DNA from: Mesostigma viride
Taxonomy: Eukaryota > Streptophyta > Mesostigmatophyceae > Mesostigmatales > Mesostigmataceae
Assembly: GCA_009746045.1 (NCBI GenBank)
Contig: RPFO01000102.1
Coordinates: forward strand, 2,125,577-2,189,576
Reading direction: 5' to 3'
DNA: 64,000 bases
Shown piece after piece: positions 40,714-52,385 of the stretch. Under the pieces are notes generated by a model, which ran no database searches, was not told where the DNA came from, and worked only from the letters and a program-made list of their open reading frames with translations. Made by a program: the position numbers and the translations under genes. Numbering within the stretch: the stretch's first letter is position 1; every line of letters starts with the position of its first letter.

Positions 40714-43700
40714 ATGCATCGACCTAACAGTCGACTGAGACACATGGTGGTGCCGGTATCTCGGGCCAGAACGACAGCTCTCAGCAGCAAGATTAGCAAC
40801 ACCCAACGCATGCTAGATTTCCTACGCCTCTGCGTTGCGCAAGCATCCCCGAATACCCAGAGCAGGCGGCAGGCTCGCATCCTACGCCTGCAGGACAAAA
40901 TAAATGCGATGAAAAGCACTATTTCCACCGCTTCCCTTCCCCCCTCCGTTCCACCCCCACCTCCATTCCCCGCCGCACCCACCCCCATCACCCATCGTCG
41001 TTCTCCCCTGGTGGGCCAGCAGGCATCCTTGGCCCTTGCCACTTTTAACACCCGCACATTGCTAGATGACGACCATAGCTGCCGGATCGAGGAGCTAGTC
41101 GCATTTTGCATTGAGCATCGTGTATCTATATTAGGCGTCCAGGAACACCGCCGCACGGTGCCACTTGGCCTGGTGAGCACTGCTCGCTTGGCGGGTGGCT
41201 GGCGGTTTTACTTCGCTGGCAGCGGTACGTCTGGCCAAGGTGGTGTTGGTCTTTTGTGTTCGCCGCTGGCAGTTGCTAGCCTCAGCACGCTTAAGTTTCT
41301 AACCCCACGCCTTATGGTAGCACATTTCACCTCTGTCGAGGGGCGGTCTAAACACCACCTCACGGTGGGGGTGGGCTACGCACCCCACAGTGGTCTACCT
41401 GATTCGGCCCGTGAGGAGTTCTTCGAATCTTTGCATGACCTTGAGAGGGTCACTCCGGCCCGCCACTTTTTGGTTATGCTGCTCGACGCCAATGCCACGC
41501 TCCCCGTGGGCACTGCTGGCAGTCGCTTTGCGCCTGCTGACACGGAAGCTAACGCCAATACTCCCCTTTTCTCTGCCTTTTTGCGGGATAGCGGGATGGT
41601 TGCTGTCAACTGTCAATTCCAACGTCCCTCACAGGACTTGGTCACTTTTCGTGGCCCTAACGGCCGTCAGGCCTGTCTGGACTATGTGGTGGTACGGCAG
41701 CCCAGGTGTACCTCGGTTCTGGACGCCCGAGTGTTTGACACGCCCACGGTGTGCTCTGACCACCGGTTGGTGCGCGCGACCCTTCGGCTCCGGTTCCACG
41801 TCCCCACGCGCCGCGCCCAGTGGTCCGCCCTGACTGGTCTGCTCTACGTCCGGTCAAGGGAGATCCTGAGGACTGGACGGACGCCGAGCACGAGCGGAAC
41901 TGGTGCCGACGGAAGTACCTGTCGGCACTGGACGCCCGGGCGGACGTCGACAAGCTGGACAATGGTGCCCCCAACGCAGCCGTTTTTGCGGGCTTTGCGG
42001 CCCGTGCCCCGTTGCTGGCGGCCCGGCACCTGCCGGTCATGCCCCGCCGCCGCCCCGGCCCGCTCTACCGCCAGGACCCCAAGGTCTTGGCCGCCCGGCA
42101 CCGCCTCAAGCGTAACCGGGACCCGCTGCAGAAACCATCGCTCAAGGCCGCCCTTGTGGAGGCCTACGCGCACGCTCAGGACGCGGAGGCGGCCCAGTGC
42201 ATCGCGGATGCCAAGGCCTGCCAGGCCGCAACCAGGGCAAGGACATGTGGTACCACCTCGACCGGCTCGGCGGCCGGCGGCAGCGCACCCCGGTGGAGCA
42301 TACGGGGGACGGCACGGCGCCGGTAAGCCTTGACCGCTGGTTGGCCCACAATGTTTCCTTGACCGGTGGGGCTCGCGCCCCCCCCCGCCGCTGCACCCCG
42401 AGACGGCCGCCCGCCTCGGGGTCGCCGGACCCCCGCCGCCACCGGCGCCCCCTCCTCGGCCGCGGACTACCAAGTCCCCGCCTTGCAGGAGGGCCGCCTT
42501 GCCACTGACGACGTTGTCCCCCCTTCACTTTGGAGGAATTGGACGGCGCCCTTGCTCGCCTGCGGTACGATGCAGCGGTCGGTGCCGACCACCTTTCTGC
42601 TGAGCTGCTGAAGACCCCTGATCTGGCGGTTAGGGATCTTCTGCTGGCGTTCTGCAACCGTGTCCTGCTCTCTGACGAGCCTCCGCCTGCTGAGTGGCAG
42701 ACGGCCATCCGCGTCATGCTGTACAAGAAGGGCTCTGCTGCTGACCCCGGCAACTACCGGGGTGTCTGCCTCCAGAGCGCCGCGCTGAAGGTCTTCATGC
42801 GCATGATGCTGCACAGGCTCCGCGCCGCGCTGGACCCACACCTGGGTGAGTCTCAGATGGGTTTCCGTAGTGGTCGTAACACTGTCATGGCTGTGTTTGT
42901 CGCGCGCCGGTTGATGGAGGAGGTGCGTCGACTTCCCCCTGACAGTTTGCCGCTGGTCTTCATTTTTGTTGACTATATCAAGGCCTTTGACACGGTTCTC
43001 TGGGAGGCTCTTTGGGCCATCCTAGCTCTGGATCGGGTACCACCTGCGTTTATTGCTGCCATTCGCCGACTGTATGAGGGCTCACAGGCAGTAGTGCGGA
43101 CTGCGGAGGGCACCACTCCACCATTCCCCCTTCACCACGGGGTGTGGCAAGGTTGTGTCCTGTCCCCATACCTGTTCATTATTGTCGTGGATCACGTCAT
43201 GCGCCGGGCACGTGCGCGCTTTACTGCTCTTAAGGGGTTCGAGCCAGGCTTGGACATCCTTAACGTGAAAGAGCACGGCGGGGTTAGACCGGGGTACCGC
43301 CTTGCCGACCTGATTTATGCGGATGATACCACCCTCATCGAGAGCCCCGAGCACATTCAGACCTGGCTGGACTGCCTGGGCCTGGAGGCGCGGGCGGTGG
43401 GGTTGGAGATTAGTGTCAAGACTGAGGCGATGGTGATAGGGGCCTCCAGTAAACCACCGCTGCCGCGCCTGCTCGACGGGACGGAGGTCCCGTTCCGCGA
43501 CCGCTTCAAGCTGTTGGGGAGCTGGCTTCCTGACACCGACGACGATGTGGACACCCGCATCGCCCTCGCCTGGGCCAAGCTCCGTTCGCTCACACCTTAC
43601 TGGCGCTCGAAGGGCCTGGACGGGCACCGCAAACGCATGCTCTTCAAGGTCCTCGTCCTCACGGTGCTCACGTATGGCGCCGAGGCGTGGACCCTCCCAC

Positions 43701-44179
43701 CCAAACTGGCAGCTCGGCTCGACGGCACAGTTTACAGGATGCTCCGGCAGGTCCTTAACGTAGGTTTTTCCGAGCGTCCGTCATCAGAGTCTTTGTATCA
43801 TGGCATGCCTCGTGTTTCGGACGAGATTAGGCAGCGTAGGATAGCATTTGTAGGACACCTTGCCCGCACTAGCCAGGTCGACACCACCCTTGGTCTGGCC
43901 GGCCCCCAGCGGCTTGGCCAGCCAGGGCGGCATATTCTGACCTGGCCTGGCCCCGCGGACATTCCCAAAAGGGTAGGGAAACCTGTCACCAACTACGTTC
44001 AGATGTTGCTGGACGACCTAGTGGTCCCAGCCCAGTTTGAGCACCGCATACACTCTCTCTCCCGTCTTTGGACTGTCATGCAGGACAAGACGCGGTGGAA
44101 GAAGATTGTCAAGGCGCACACGCCCGACCCTGTGGGCAAGCCACCTCCCCCCAAGCGGAGGAGGCGTTTTGATGAGTAG
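40714..44179 (+). pseudogene. LINE ORF2: endonuclease and reverse transcriptase, several frame breaks
   Basis: The endonuclease (about 41030-41810) shows FNTRTL, VQEHRR, LLDANATL, LDYVVV and CSDHRLV, the catalytic set of APE-like nucleases. The reverse transcriptase (42530-44179) shows FVDYIKAFDTV, GVWQGCVLSPYLF and YADDTTLI, followed by FKLLGSW and TYGAEAW. Between them the coding frame changes near 41826, 42235, 42380, 42440 and 42517. Each change equals a one-base loss, several at C or G runs. Apart from these breaks both domains look intact, so errors in the consensus or a very young inactivation are possible. It nicks DNA and copies its own RNA at the nick. Confidence 0.8.
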
Positions 44180-44310
44180 TGTAGTTAGGATTTTCTAGAT
44201 AGCCTAGCGTTAGTATAGTTCGACCACGCGGCTTCCTCCACCCCATCCATCATGGAATATGTGCTACATGACCTCCCCACGGAGGCATGTTATAATTTAA
44301 TTTTAATTTA

Positions 44311-44480
44311 ATGTGCATATATAATGACATCAAATGAACTCAGTTGGACCTGGAACTTGGCACATGTTCGAAACACATCCCATGCAGCCTGCCCACAAAG
44401 CTTCAGGCTGGTTGGATGACAAATTGGTGACAGATGCTAGCATAAATACCACAGAAAAAGCAGCTTTCTATTGTTCTTAC
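44311..44480 (+). repeat. 184-bp satellite, right part
   Basis: Continues the array interrupted at 40081 with ATGAACTCAGTTGGACCTGGAA at 44334. The unit is about 93% like the left ones by eye and fades after about 44480. Confidence 0.85.
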
Positions 44481-44920
44481 AAGGGTTTCATGGCAATCAT
44501 TCCACCTTGGTGTACAGAAGGTTCCAAACAACACATCATTCCATTATGCATCATATTTACAATGCAGGAAGGCATACTTGGGGGCACATGCCTATAGTAC
44601 AATGCATTAATAACACAGCTCTAGCCAGCTAGCTAGCTATATAGTGGCTAATGCCACACCCGGGGGCACGTTCTCACGGCCCTGCTGCATCCTTTTCCTT
44701 TTCTTCTTCTCTGCATCTGACAGGGGCCTGCCCCCCATCTTCTCATCCACCAGCCTGGTGAGCACCCTGACGTTGGTGACTTGCGTCCGCTACCCTACCC
44801 CATGGCACGCTTGGCCTTACGCTTGGTGAAGGTGGAGGGGTGGGTGCGACAGTTGGTCTGGGTTTTCATCACCCCCTTCCTCCAGTGCATGCGTGTGCTC
44901 CAACGCCTAAGCAGAGAAGC
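44481..44920. other. Intergenic, no gene seen
   Basis: Contains AGCTAGCTAGCT near 44627-44640 and then unremarkable sequence leading to the simple repeats. Short ORFs only. Confidence 0.35.
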
Positions 44921-45017
44921 ACACACACACACACATACACACACACACACGTCGATCCCTTACCCACCCACCCACACACACATACACATGTATCCACCCA
45001 CCCATGCATACACGTAG
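44921..45017. repeat. (CA)n and CCCA-type microsatellites
   Basis: CACACACA runs at 44921-44950 and 44971-44984, mixed with CACCCACC, lead into the long CGCA tract. Confidence 0.85.
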
Positions 45018-45480
<463 letters not shown>

Positions 45481-45488
45481 GTCATACA

Positions 45489-46073
45489 TACCCTCCCTCC
45501 CTCCCTCCCTCCCTCCTCCCTCCCTCCCTCCCTCCCTCCTCCCTCCCTCCCTCCCTCCCTCCTCCCTCCCTCCCTCCCTCCCTCCCTCCCTCCCTCCCTC
45601 CCTCCCTCCCTCCCTCCCTCCTCCCTCCCTCCCTCCTCCCTCCCTCCCTCCCTCCTCCCTCCCTCCCTCCCTCCTCCCTCCCTCCCTCCCTCCCTCCTCC
45701 CTCCCTCCCTCCCTCCCTCCCTCCCTCCCTCCCTCCTCCCTCCCTCCCTCCTCCCTCCCTCCCTCCCTCCCTCCTCCCTCCCTCCCTCCCTCCCTCCCTC
45801 CCTCCCTCCCTCCCTCCCTCCCCCTCCCTCCCTCCCTCCCTCCCTCCCTCCCTCCCTCCCTCCCTCCCCCTCCCTCCTCCCTCCCTCCCTCCCTCCCTCC
45901 CTCCCTCCCTCCCTCCCTCCCTCCCTCCCTCCCTCCCTCCCTCCCTCCCTCCTCCCTCCCTCCCTCCCTCCCTCCCTCCCTCCCTCCTCCCTCCTCCCTC
46001 CCTCCCTCCCTCCCTCCCTCCCTCCCTCTCCCTCCCTCCCTCCCTCCCTCCCTCCCTCCCTCCCCCCTCCCTC
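45489..46073. repeat. (CCCT)n tract of about 585 bp
   Basis: CCCT units broken at intervals by CTCCT, so the phase changes often. One strand is pure pyrimidine and the other pure purine, a sequence able to form triplex DNA. The open frames (Ser-Leu-Pro-Pro) are artefacts of the repeat. Confidence 0.98.
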
Positions 46074-47040
46074 ATTCATACACCCGTTCATTCATGCATG
46101 CAGCCGCTCATCATTAACACGCCTCCGTTGGGAAACTCACGGGGTATGAACTATGAAACGGGCGGTAAGAAAGGAAGAAGGAGCCGCCTCCCCAACATGC
46201 CGCCCGGCAAAGGCAGCGATGGGCCGTCCAGGAGGGAAACACTGCGCTTTGCCTTGTACGCCGGGGTGCGCAGGCGACGTGCGGGCACTGTCGCGTGTAA
46301 ATTTGCCTGCCCGCCCCAGTCCTTCTCGGAACGCCTCCCCAGAGCATGCCGTCATGGTAAGAGCTCTTTTCGCCCGTCGCCGGAAGCTTAAACCACAAGA
46401 ATACGCCGGTTAATGACCAGAAAATGGGGGGTTGTCGACGTTATAAACCAGTAGCTGTGGTTTTTCCCGCACCCCGAGCACACTCCGGACGGGGCCAGCA
46501 AGCCCCGCCCGCAGGATAAACACCGGGCGATGTTGCTGCGCCCAAGCGAAGTCATATAGCTGCAAGAAAAGACGAAAAAGCGATTAAAAGCATGACATGC
46601 AGTGTTGCCCCTGTCAGCGCTCCTATAATTCTCACTTTTTCGCGGAAGGGGCGTAAAAATCGGAAACGCAAAATTAAGGGAAATCCTACGCTGGGTTTCT
46701 TTGAAATGATGTAAGGAACTGGTGGAACGTGTTCGTTTCCACCGTCAAGTAGTTTGGGCAACGAGACCTTACCTTAAAGATGCACGGGTCTGGTCGGACG
46801 GCGAGCAAAAACTGCGCCAACTGCGTGCTTGTCCTCGTTCACACCCAATACAGCAGCGTTTCGCGAGTTTTTTTGTGAATATTATTTTTCCCTATGACAA
46901 TGCCGTTCGAACAAGCGAAATCCGGTACACAATGGCTTCGTATTCCGTGAGCAATAAATTTTCAGCTACCATAGCCTTGCACACCGAATTTCAGTCAACA
47001 TTGCACGCGCGCACCGAATTTCGTCAACTTTCGCGCGGGA
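46074..47040. other. Intergenic, no clear gene
   Basis: About 950 bp with short ORFs in all frames. Some of it may belong to decayed E4 (a stretch near 47065 reads DVILHYSGWMSLL in one frame, which could be the end of a protease domain), but this is weak. Confidence 0.3.
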
Positions 47041-47097
47041 ATTACCGGGGAACAGCCCGGCGCTGCGCCGGATTGATGTGATTCTGCACTACTCGGG

Positions 47098-48560
47098 GTG
47101 GATGTCCTTGCTCGCGCCATGGTTCAGGTGGACTTCAGGGCGGAGGAGGCGTCTTACATCCCTGATTGGGATGGGGCTGGCCTGAAGCGGGCCGCCAATG
47201 TGCCGGTCTCATGCTTCAGTTCTTCAGCCGGGGCTGCACGCCTCAACCCATTCCGCGGCTGCGGGCGTGGTGGAGGTCAGCATGGTGGAGGTACGGGCGG
47301 CGGGCTCATCGGCGTGGGACAAGCATCGGATGGTGCTGCCTCAGCCAACGGCGAGAATTGCCAAGATGCGCACGCAGTGGTCGCTGGATGCTGTGACGTC
47401 CACGCGGCAGCTGGCTATGCGCAAGCGGATGACTGAAGCCGTCGTCACCATTCCTCAGATCCATGGCCAGCCATGGCCTCACTTTAGTGCAACCGGGTGT
47501 CTCGGAGGCCCAAGGTAATTTTTCTGCTGCAGTCTTACCGCAGGTCCCTGATTTTGCCAAGGGTGCGGTAGTGTTGGAACTGTTTGCGGGGATCGGAGGG
47601 GGCATTGCAGGCTTTTTAGCTGCAGGCGGCGCGTGTGCCGTAAACTCATCGCGGTAGAGCCATCGCACAAGGCGCGTCAGGTGTACTTCAGTCACTGTGG
47701 CGCCGGTGTTGTCGCGAGAGTATCCCGCGCAGTTTCCGCCATGCATCAGCATGGCGTGACCCGTTTGGGGAATGTCCTCGGGATATCCGAGCCATCGGTG
47801 AGGTGCAGGTGCAGCAGTTGTTGCGCAGGCATCATGCCATCGACTCGGTAATTGCGGGTTGGGAGTGCCAGGGCCTGAGCCAGGCAGGGCAAGGGCGGGG
47901 GCTAGCCGATCCACGTAGCGCGCTGTTCTGGGAACTGTTGCGTGTGGTGGGACTGTTGCAGTCGCGTCAGCCCCATCCGCCTGCGCATCTGTTTGAGAAC
48001 GTTATGGCGGGTGACAGCCCACATCAGGAGGTGCGGGAGGACTGGGCTACAATCGTGGCACTCCTGGGGGAGCCCATCGTGTGTGACAACGCAGGGTTGG
48101 GTGGGCCCACGCATCGTTTGCGTGCCTATTGGACCAACGTACGTGGCGTGTGCGACCGGTGTGCAGGCGGTCTTGGGGGCCGTAGCAAGGCAGCATCGGA
48201 GTGTGTCTGCGGAGGTAGCATTGCCTTCCCACCTAGTCACGCAGAAGGTGGATAGCGAGGATCGCCCACCGTATGCACGCGTCAACCGGGTCGGGAGCCC
48301 CATGTGTGCACTGCCGACCCTGGTCAGTTACCAAAGGTCGACAGCATACCGTGATCGGGGTAAGGGTCTCGTTTGGGACACTACCACCGGTCTGTTGGTG
48401 CAGCCACCCGCAGAATTAATTTCGTGAGGCCAGCATGGGTTTTCATGTCGGGGCCTTGGCGCTGCCGGGTGTGCTCGAGAGTGAGCGCTGGTCTTTGATA
48501 GGCCAGGCTATGTCGGTGTTGCAGGTCGGATATGTACTGCTTGCATCGGTTGCCGAGCGC
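47098..48560 (+). pseudogene. C5 DNA methyltransferase domain of element E4
   Basis: In three successive frames the C5 methyltransferase motifs appear in order. Motif I is VVLELFAGIGGGIAGF (47570-47620). The catalytic-loop motif is GWECQGLSQAGQGRG (about 47860-47900), where the usual PCQ reads ECQ with the nucleophilic Cys kept. FENV follows near 47993, HRLRAYWTNV near 48114, YRDRGKGLVWD near 48345 and a final LIGQAMSVLQVGYVL near 48500. Frame changes near 47640 and 47800 and a stop at 48255 inactivate it. A reverse transcriptase of Ty3 type follows at 49141, so the enzyme belonged to a retrotransposon. It methylates cytosine in DNA when intact. Confidence 0.8.
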
Positions 48561-49140
48561 CAGTCTGGGGGGGAGTCCCCAGCCAATCCGCCTCAGGTTG
48601 AGGCGCGCGCAGCCAAACTGAAGCGCCCTGCAGCGACGGGGACTGCATCAGCATGGGGGTGGCGTCTGCGACAGGTGTGGACTATCATTCTCATGACCGC
48701 CCTGCACCGTGCGGCCGGCAAGCCCACGCTGCATCGGGTAATACACCGTGCGGCACGCGAGGCTCCGGCGGTTGGTTTCACACCAGGTGTGGCAGCCTTT
48801 TCCTTGTTCCACGCCTGTCAATGCGGCTAGCTAGGGCGCCGCATTTTGAGGCACATGCGGTATAGCTGTTAGTGGGTGATCCCGCGGATACGCACCCCTG
48901 GGCTATTGGCAAACACCTTTCTGATGCGCAGCGCTCAGCCATGCTAAAGTGGCTAGGCACTGCAAGGGGGGCCTTCGCTTTCACAAGTGATGAACTGGGG
49001 TGTTTCAATGAATGGTTAGACCATGCGTGTTCCATTGGACACTGACACTCCTTTCTTTGTTCCGACGCCAGCATCGCCTGAGTCAGGCCGAGTTGGATTT
49101 TGTAGCCGAGCAATGCAAGGAGTTCGAGGATGCCGGTATC

Positions 49141-49357
49141 AATGATCAGGCAATCTTCCTCCAGCTATGCCGCTGCTGTTGTCGTTGCGCCCAAGAAGGA
49201 CGCTATCACCGGGGCATGGACGGGTATGCGCATGGCCACCGATAGTGCGGTTGCTGAATGCACACACACCCGTGGACCGTTACCCCATGCCACGAGTGGA
49301 TGATGTCCTGGATAAGATATCTCCTCATGTGAAGTTTGTGTCCTTGCTGGACCTGCG
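49141..49357 (+). pseudogene. E4 reverse transcriptase, N-terminal fragment (Ty3-like)
   Basis: SSYAAAVVVAPKKD, then (after a frame change) NAHTPVDRYPMPRVDDVLDKI and FVSLLDLR follow the start of Ty3/gypsy reverse transcriptases (S..A.PVV.VPKKDG ... NA.T..DRYP.PRIDD.L ... FS.LDL). The sequence is cut at LDLR by the LTR of E3 that begins at 49358. Confidence 0.75.
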
Positions 49358-50024
49358 TGTTACGTCCCAGCCCTTTTGGACGGACGTAACAATGGAATAA
49401 ATTATGTAGTTTGACTTGTTGTCATGGTCCGTAGGACTTTGGGACTCATTTCGGGACTTAATTTGGGAATTGTCCCTTGGTCAGGACTTTTGTATGGAAC
49501 TATGACAGTTTGGGTGATTCGGACCAGTTATTTTGGGCCTAGGTTGTTGTATGCGTGTATCTTCTAGGGCCGGTGCAGTCGCGCCGCGCTGCGTACTTTA
49601 TAGCTAGTTGAGATATTGTACTCATGCGTGGATTCTGTAGGCGAGGGTCGATGTCGACCCGAGGATCTTGTGTGGACTGCATGCTTTGGAAGGTCGGCGC
49701 CATGTCGGCGCCCCTTGCCAGCGTAGTGGCAGACCTGGGTGAAATTGGTCCGAGGACGAGAGTCTCGTCCTCTTGGTTTGATGAATGATAAGTGCGAATA
49801 CGCCTACACATTAAACCTGGGGCAACTATCCATTTGTAATTGGTATTGCTAGCCATTATAAGTGTGTATTAATTAGCTTGGCATCAAGTCGCGGTGCCAG
49901 ATATCTCACGACCCCAGTCGTGAAGCGCAATCTGCATTAGGCCACCTTGAATCTTCCTAATTCCGGCATGGTAGATCTTTCGCTACGTAGCTCAGGCTAG
50001 AGGTGTCTGGGCTGGGACGTAACA
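49358..50024 (+). repeat. E3 5' LTR
   Basis: 667 bp. The first 16 bases TGTTACGTCCCAGCCC are perfectly inverted at the end (50009-50024). This long terminal inverted repeat is unusual for an LTR but begins TG and ends CA. CTTTATAG near 49598 may be the TATA box. Confidence 0.75.
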
Positions 50025-50736
50025 CTGGCTATCGGAGGAAATGTGCTGGAGAGGTCAGCTAACTCTCGCGGAGAGGGTTAGGGAAGCCAATTAGGATACC
50101 AAGGCGGTGCTTGGCGTAGATAGAGGTTCCGGAATTCAACGATTGCTGACAGGTCGGCGGCCAGCCCGTAAAGGGATTCAACGACGACCTAGGCAGCAAG
50201 CGGCCAGTCCGGGATACTCGGCGGGGCTAGCAATAGTCCTGTGGTGAGGTGCTGTCAACGAAAGCGTTCAGCTCTCCTGTTTTCAACGACACCAAGTGGC
50301 GGCCAGGGCTTGCCTTCAACGACACCGGGTGGCGGCCAGCTCAGGAGGGATGAACGTCATCGAAGATGGTACGTCCCCTAGTTTAGATTTATCCTTCTAG
50401 ACGCTTGCCTTCTCTCCGGGACCGCACGCGTAGGGGGTTCATGTTCTACGTTGTACCCTCTATAGGTTGTGATTGTCGTTGGAGCCCATGGACGTCGCGG
50501 AGACGGACATTCGTTGTTTGACCTGTCGTGGGGGTGGATACCGTCTGGCTGTTGCCGACTGTGTTGACGGTGTTTACCTCCGTGTGTGCGTATAGCCCGT
50601 GCCTGCGGAAGGCTCGGGCGTGTGCTGTGCTACACTCCGTGCTCTCTCCTCGTTTGTTTAAGGTCACTGCATTAGAGGTAGCCTGGGTTTCCCCTTTCTC
50701 TCCTGCTTGCAAGCCGCTGCCAGACTATGATGTAAC
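50025..50736 (+). other. E3 leader
   Basis: About 700 bp between LTR and the first ORF, no gene seen. Near 50265-50345 two diverged copies of a unit with TTCAACGACACC.AGTGGCGGCCAG occur, with further TTCAACGA words nearby. Confidence 0.5.
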
Positions 50737-51075
50737 ATGCCACGACGTAAAATAAACAAGGGTGGACAGTCTGGATTTCCTTACTACGCAGTAGCTCACG
50801 ACGGGGATAAGGGTAGACCTGCTATATTCTACAGCTGGAAGACTTGTGAGGAGCATATTAGAGATAAGATATTGTCCCAAGGCTCTAGTGCTAAGTGGAA
50901 AGGGTTTGATAACATTACAGATGCAGATAGGTTTGTTAGGGAACACATGCCATTGCCTGAGGGGATGCACACCACTCGTGAATGCTCCAAGCCACCCACG
51001 ATCAGCAGTCAGGGGGAGGGGACAGCAGTTACAGTTACCTTCTCTCAGTTGACCATTGGCCCTAGCAGACAGTAG
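50737..51075 (+). CDS. Small protein of the viroplasmin / RNase H1 N-terminal family
   Basis: 112 residues. GFPYYAVAHDGDKGRPAIFYSWKTCEEH and AKWKGFDNITDADRFV (quoted in parts) follow the pattern YYAV..G...GI..SW..C...V.G......K.F.....A..F. This hybrid-binding fold is found at the N-terminus of RNase H1 and in caulimovirus viroplasmin. It binds RNA/DNA hybrids or double-stranded RNA. Here it stands alone, without a catalytic RNase H domain, upstream of E3 gag and in a different frame. It may help E3 reverse transcription, which is inference. The ORF is intact. Confidence 0.75.
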   Translation: MPRRKINKGGQSGFPYYAVAHDGDKGRPAIFYSWKTCEEHIRDKILSQGSSAKWKGFDNITDADRFVREHMPLPEGMHTTRECSKPPTISSQGEGTAVTVTFSQLTIGPSRQ

Positions 51076-51208
51076 AGGAGATTATTACTAGGGAATAGTA
51101 CTAGGTCCTACATATATAAGATCTATAGCACGTGGTTGCCCTCTCTCCCTCTCTCTCTTTCTTTCTGGGGAGGTGTTGCCTGCTGTGTAAGGTATCGGTA
51201 CGATCACC

Positions 51209-51539
51209 ATGCCACGGAAACGGAGAGAACCTGTCCACAGAGAGATAGAACAGGCAGACAACCACGAGCAAGGTATAGAGGTGGTAGAGGTACCACCGCA
51301 CGTCCAAGTAGGGACAGGTACAGGTGAGGTTATGGAGAGACCTGCGGAAGGCTCCCCACGATCCAGAGACCAGGGCCGCAGAGATTCATCAGATGAAGAC
51401 AGTCCAGACTCCAGGTTGGAACAAGGGGGGGACGGGCGCAGTCAGGAGATGCTCCAGGGGGGTTTCCAGCAGCAGCAACGGCAGCAGCAGCAGCAGGGTT
51501 CCCAGCAGCAGCAGGGTTTCCAGCAGCAGCAGCAGGGTT

Positions 51540-51572
<33 letters not shown>

Positions 51573-51596
51573 GACCACAGTGGCCGCCGCGGTATC
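51209..51596 (+). CDS. E3 gag, N-terminal part (split by E2)
   Basis: Starts MPRKRREPVHRE. The first 80 residues are charged; from about 51463 a CAG-rich stretch encodes Gln runs (QQQQGFQQQQQ). At 51596 the frame is interrupted by E2 in codon 130. The E2 target duplication GTATC (51592-51596, again at 59629-59633) allows exact joining to 59634, and the frame is then open to 61210, 654 codons in total. Confidence 0.85.
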
Positions 51597-52292
51597 AGTT
51601 AACGCCAAGCGCATTGGCGTGATCCTGATTCGGCATATCTCTGCGATTCCAGCGGCACCGGAACGAGTTCATTCCGACAAGTATCAAGAAAGTTATGGCG
51701 TTCCGACTTCCCGGTCGCGCGCGAGCGCGAGCCGGCTGTTCTTCTAAGTCGGACGTGAATATTTGCCGACGACATATGGGGTCGACAGTAATTCCTGGGC
51801 TGACAGGAATTAGGTGCTGTACCTACGACGGTATTGGATTAATACGTCGTACGCAGGAAATAGGAACCTTAACCTGTGGTCTGTTGGTACCGCAGGCTTA
51901 GTCCTGGACTTCTAGGTGCAGATGCAATAATCACTGTGGTGACTGTACTCTGTGGTCACTGTGCCTGTATGGCAGACCTACTGTATAGGAGCTGGGCGCT
52001 GTACAGGTAGTGAATACTGTACCGGGGTGTTATTACTGAGCAGGCCTCCTAGGCTGCTCAGGACTAGCAAGCACAGTGCACAAGTATATAAACAATAGGC
52101 CAGTGCCAAATGGGCATCTCTTGCGAGCCCGCCTCACGTGTTGTGCCTTGACTTGGCAAGCTCGTGTGCAAGCCTCAAGTGTTGAGCGCTGTAAACATTA
52201 TCCGATTTAACAAAGCTCCGTTTCCAACCATATTCACACATTGCTGCATTGCAACCATATCCTTCACATTGCGTGTGCGAAGAACGTTAACT
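51597..52292 (+). repeat. E2 5' LTR
   Basis: 696 bp with a TATA box (GTATATAAACAAT) at about 52084-52096 in the last third, where the R region should begin. A palindrome, GCCAAGCGCATTGGC, lies near the start. Sequence after the LTR starts CAAATTACAACC; the primer tRNA is not recognised. Confidence 0.93.
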
Positions 52293-52385
52293 CAAATTAC
52301 AACCAGTCTCAGCGGAACGGCCAGGAGGGTCGTTGCCGGTTGCGGTGTGCAGCTTTGACGACGAGAGGAGCTCGTCCGGTGGTGA

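Larger units (their letters stand above)
40082..44310 (+). mobile_element. LINE retrotransposon (APE-type) with 12-bp target duplication
   Basis: ATGTGCATATAT occurs directly before (40070-40081) and after (44311-44322). The body ends in TTATAATTTAATTTTAATTTA, an AT-rich tail. Removing body and one duplication puts the next satellite unit exactly 184 bp after the previous one. It carries an ORF1, an apurinic-type endonuclease and a reverse transcriptase. The 5' end begins with two to three copies of a 19-bp unit (CCGCCCCCAGAATGAAGTG). Confidence 0.92.
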
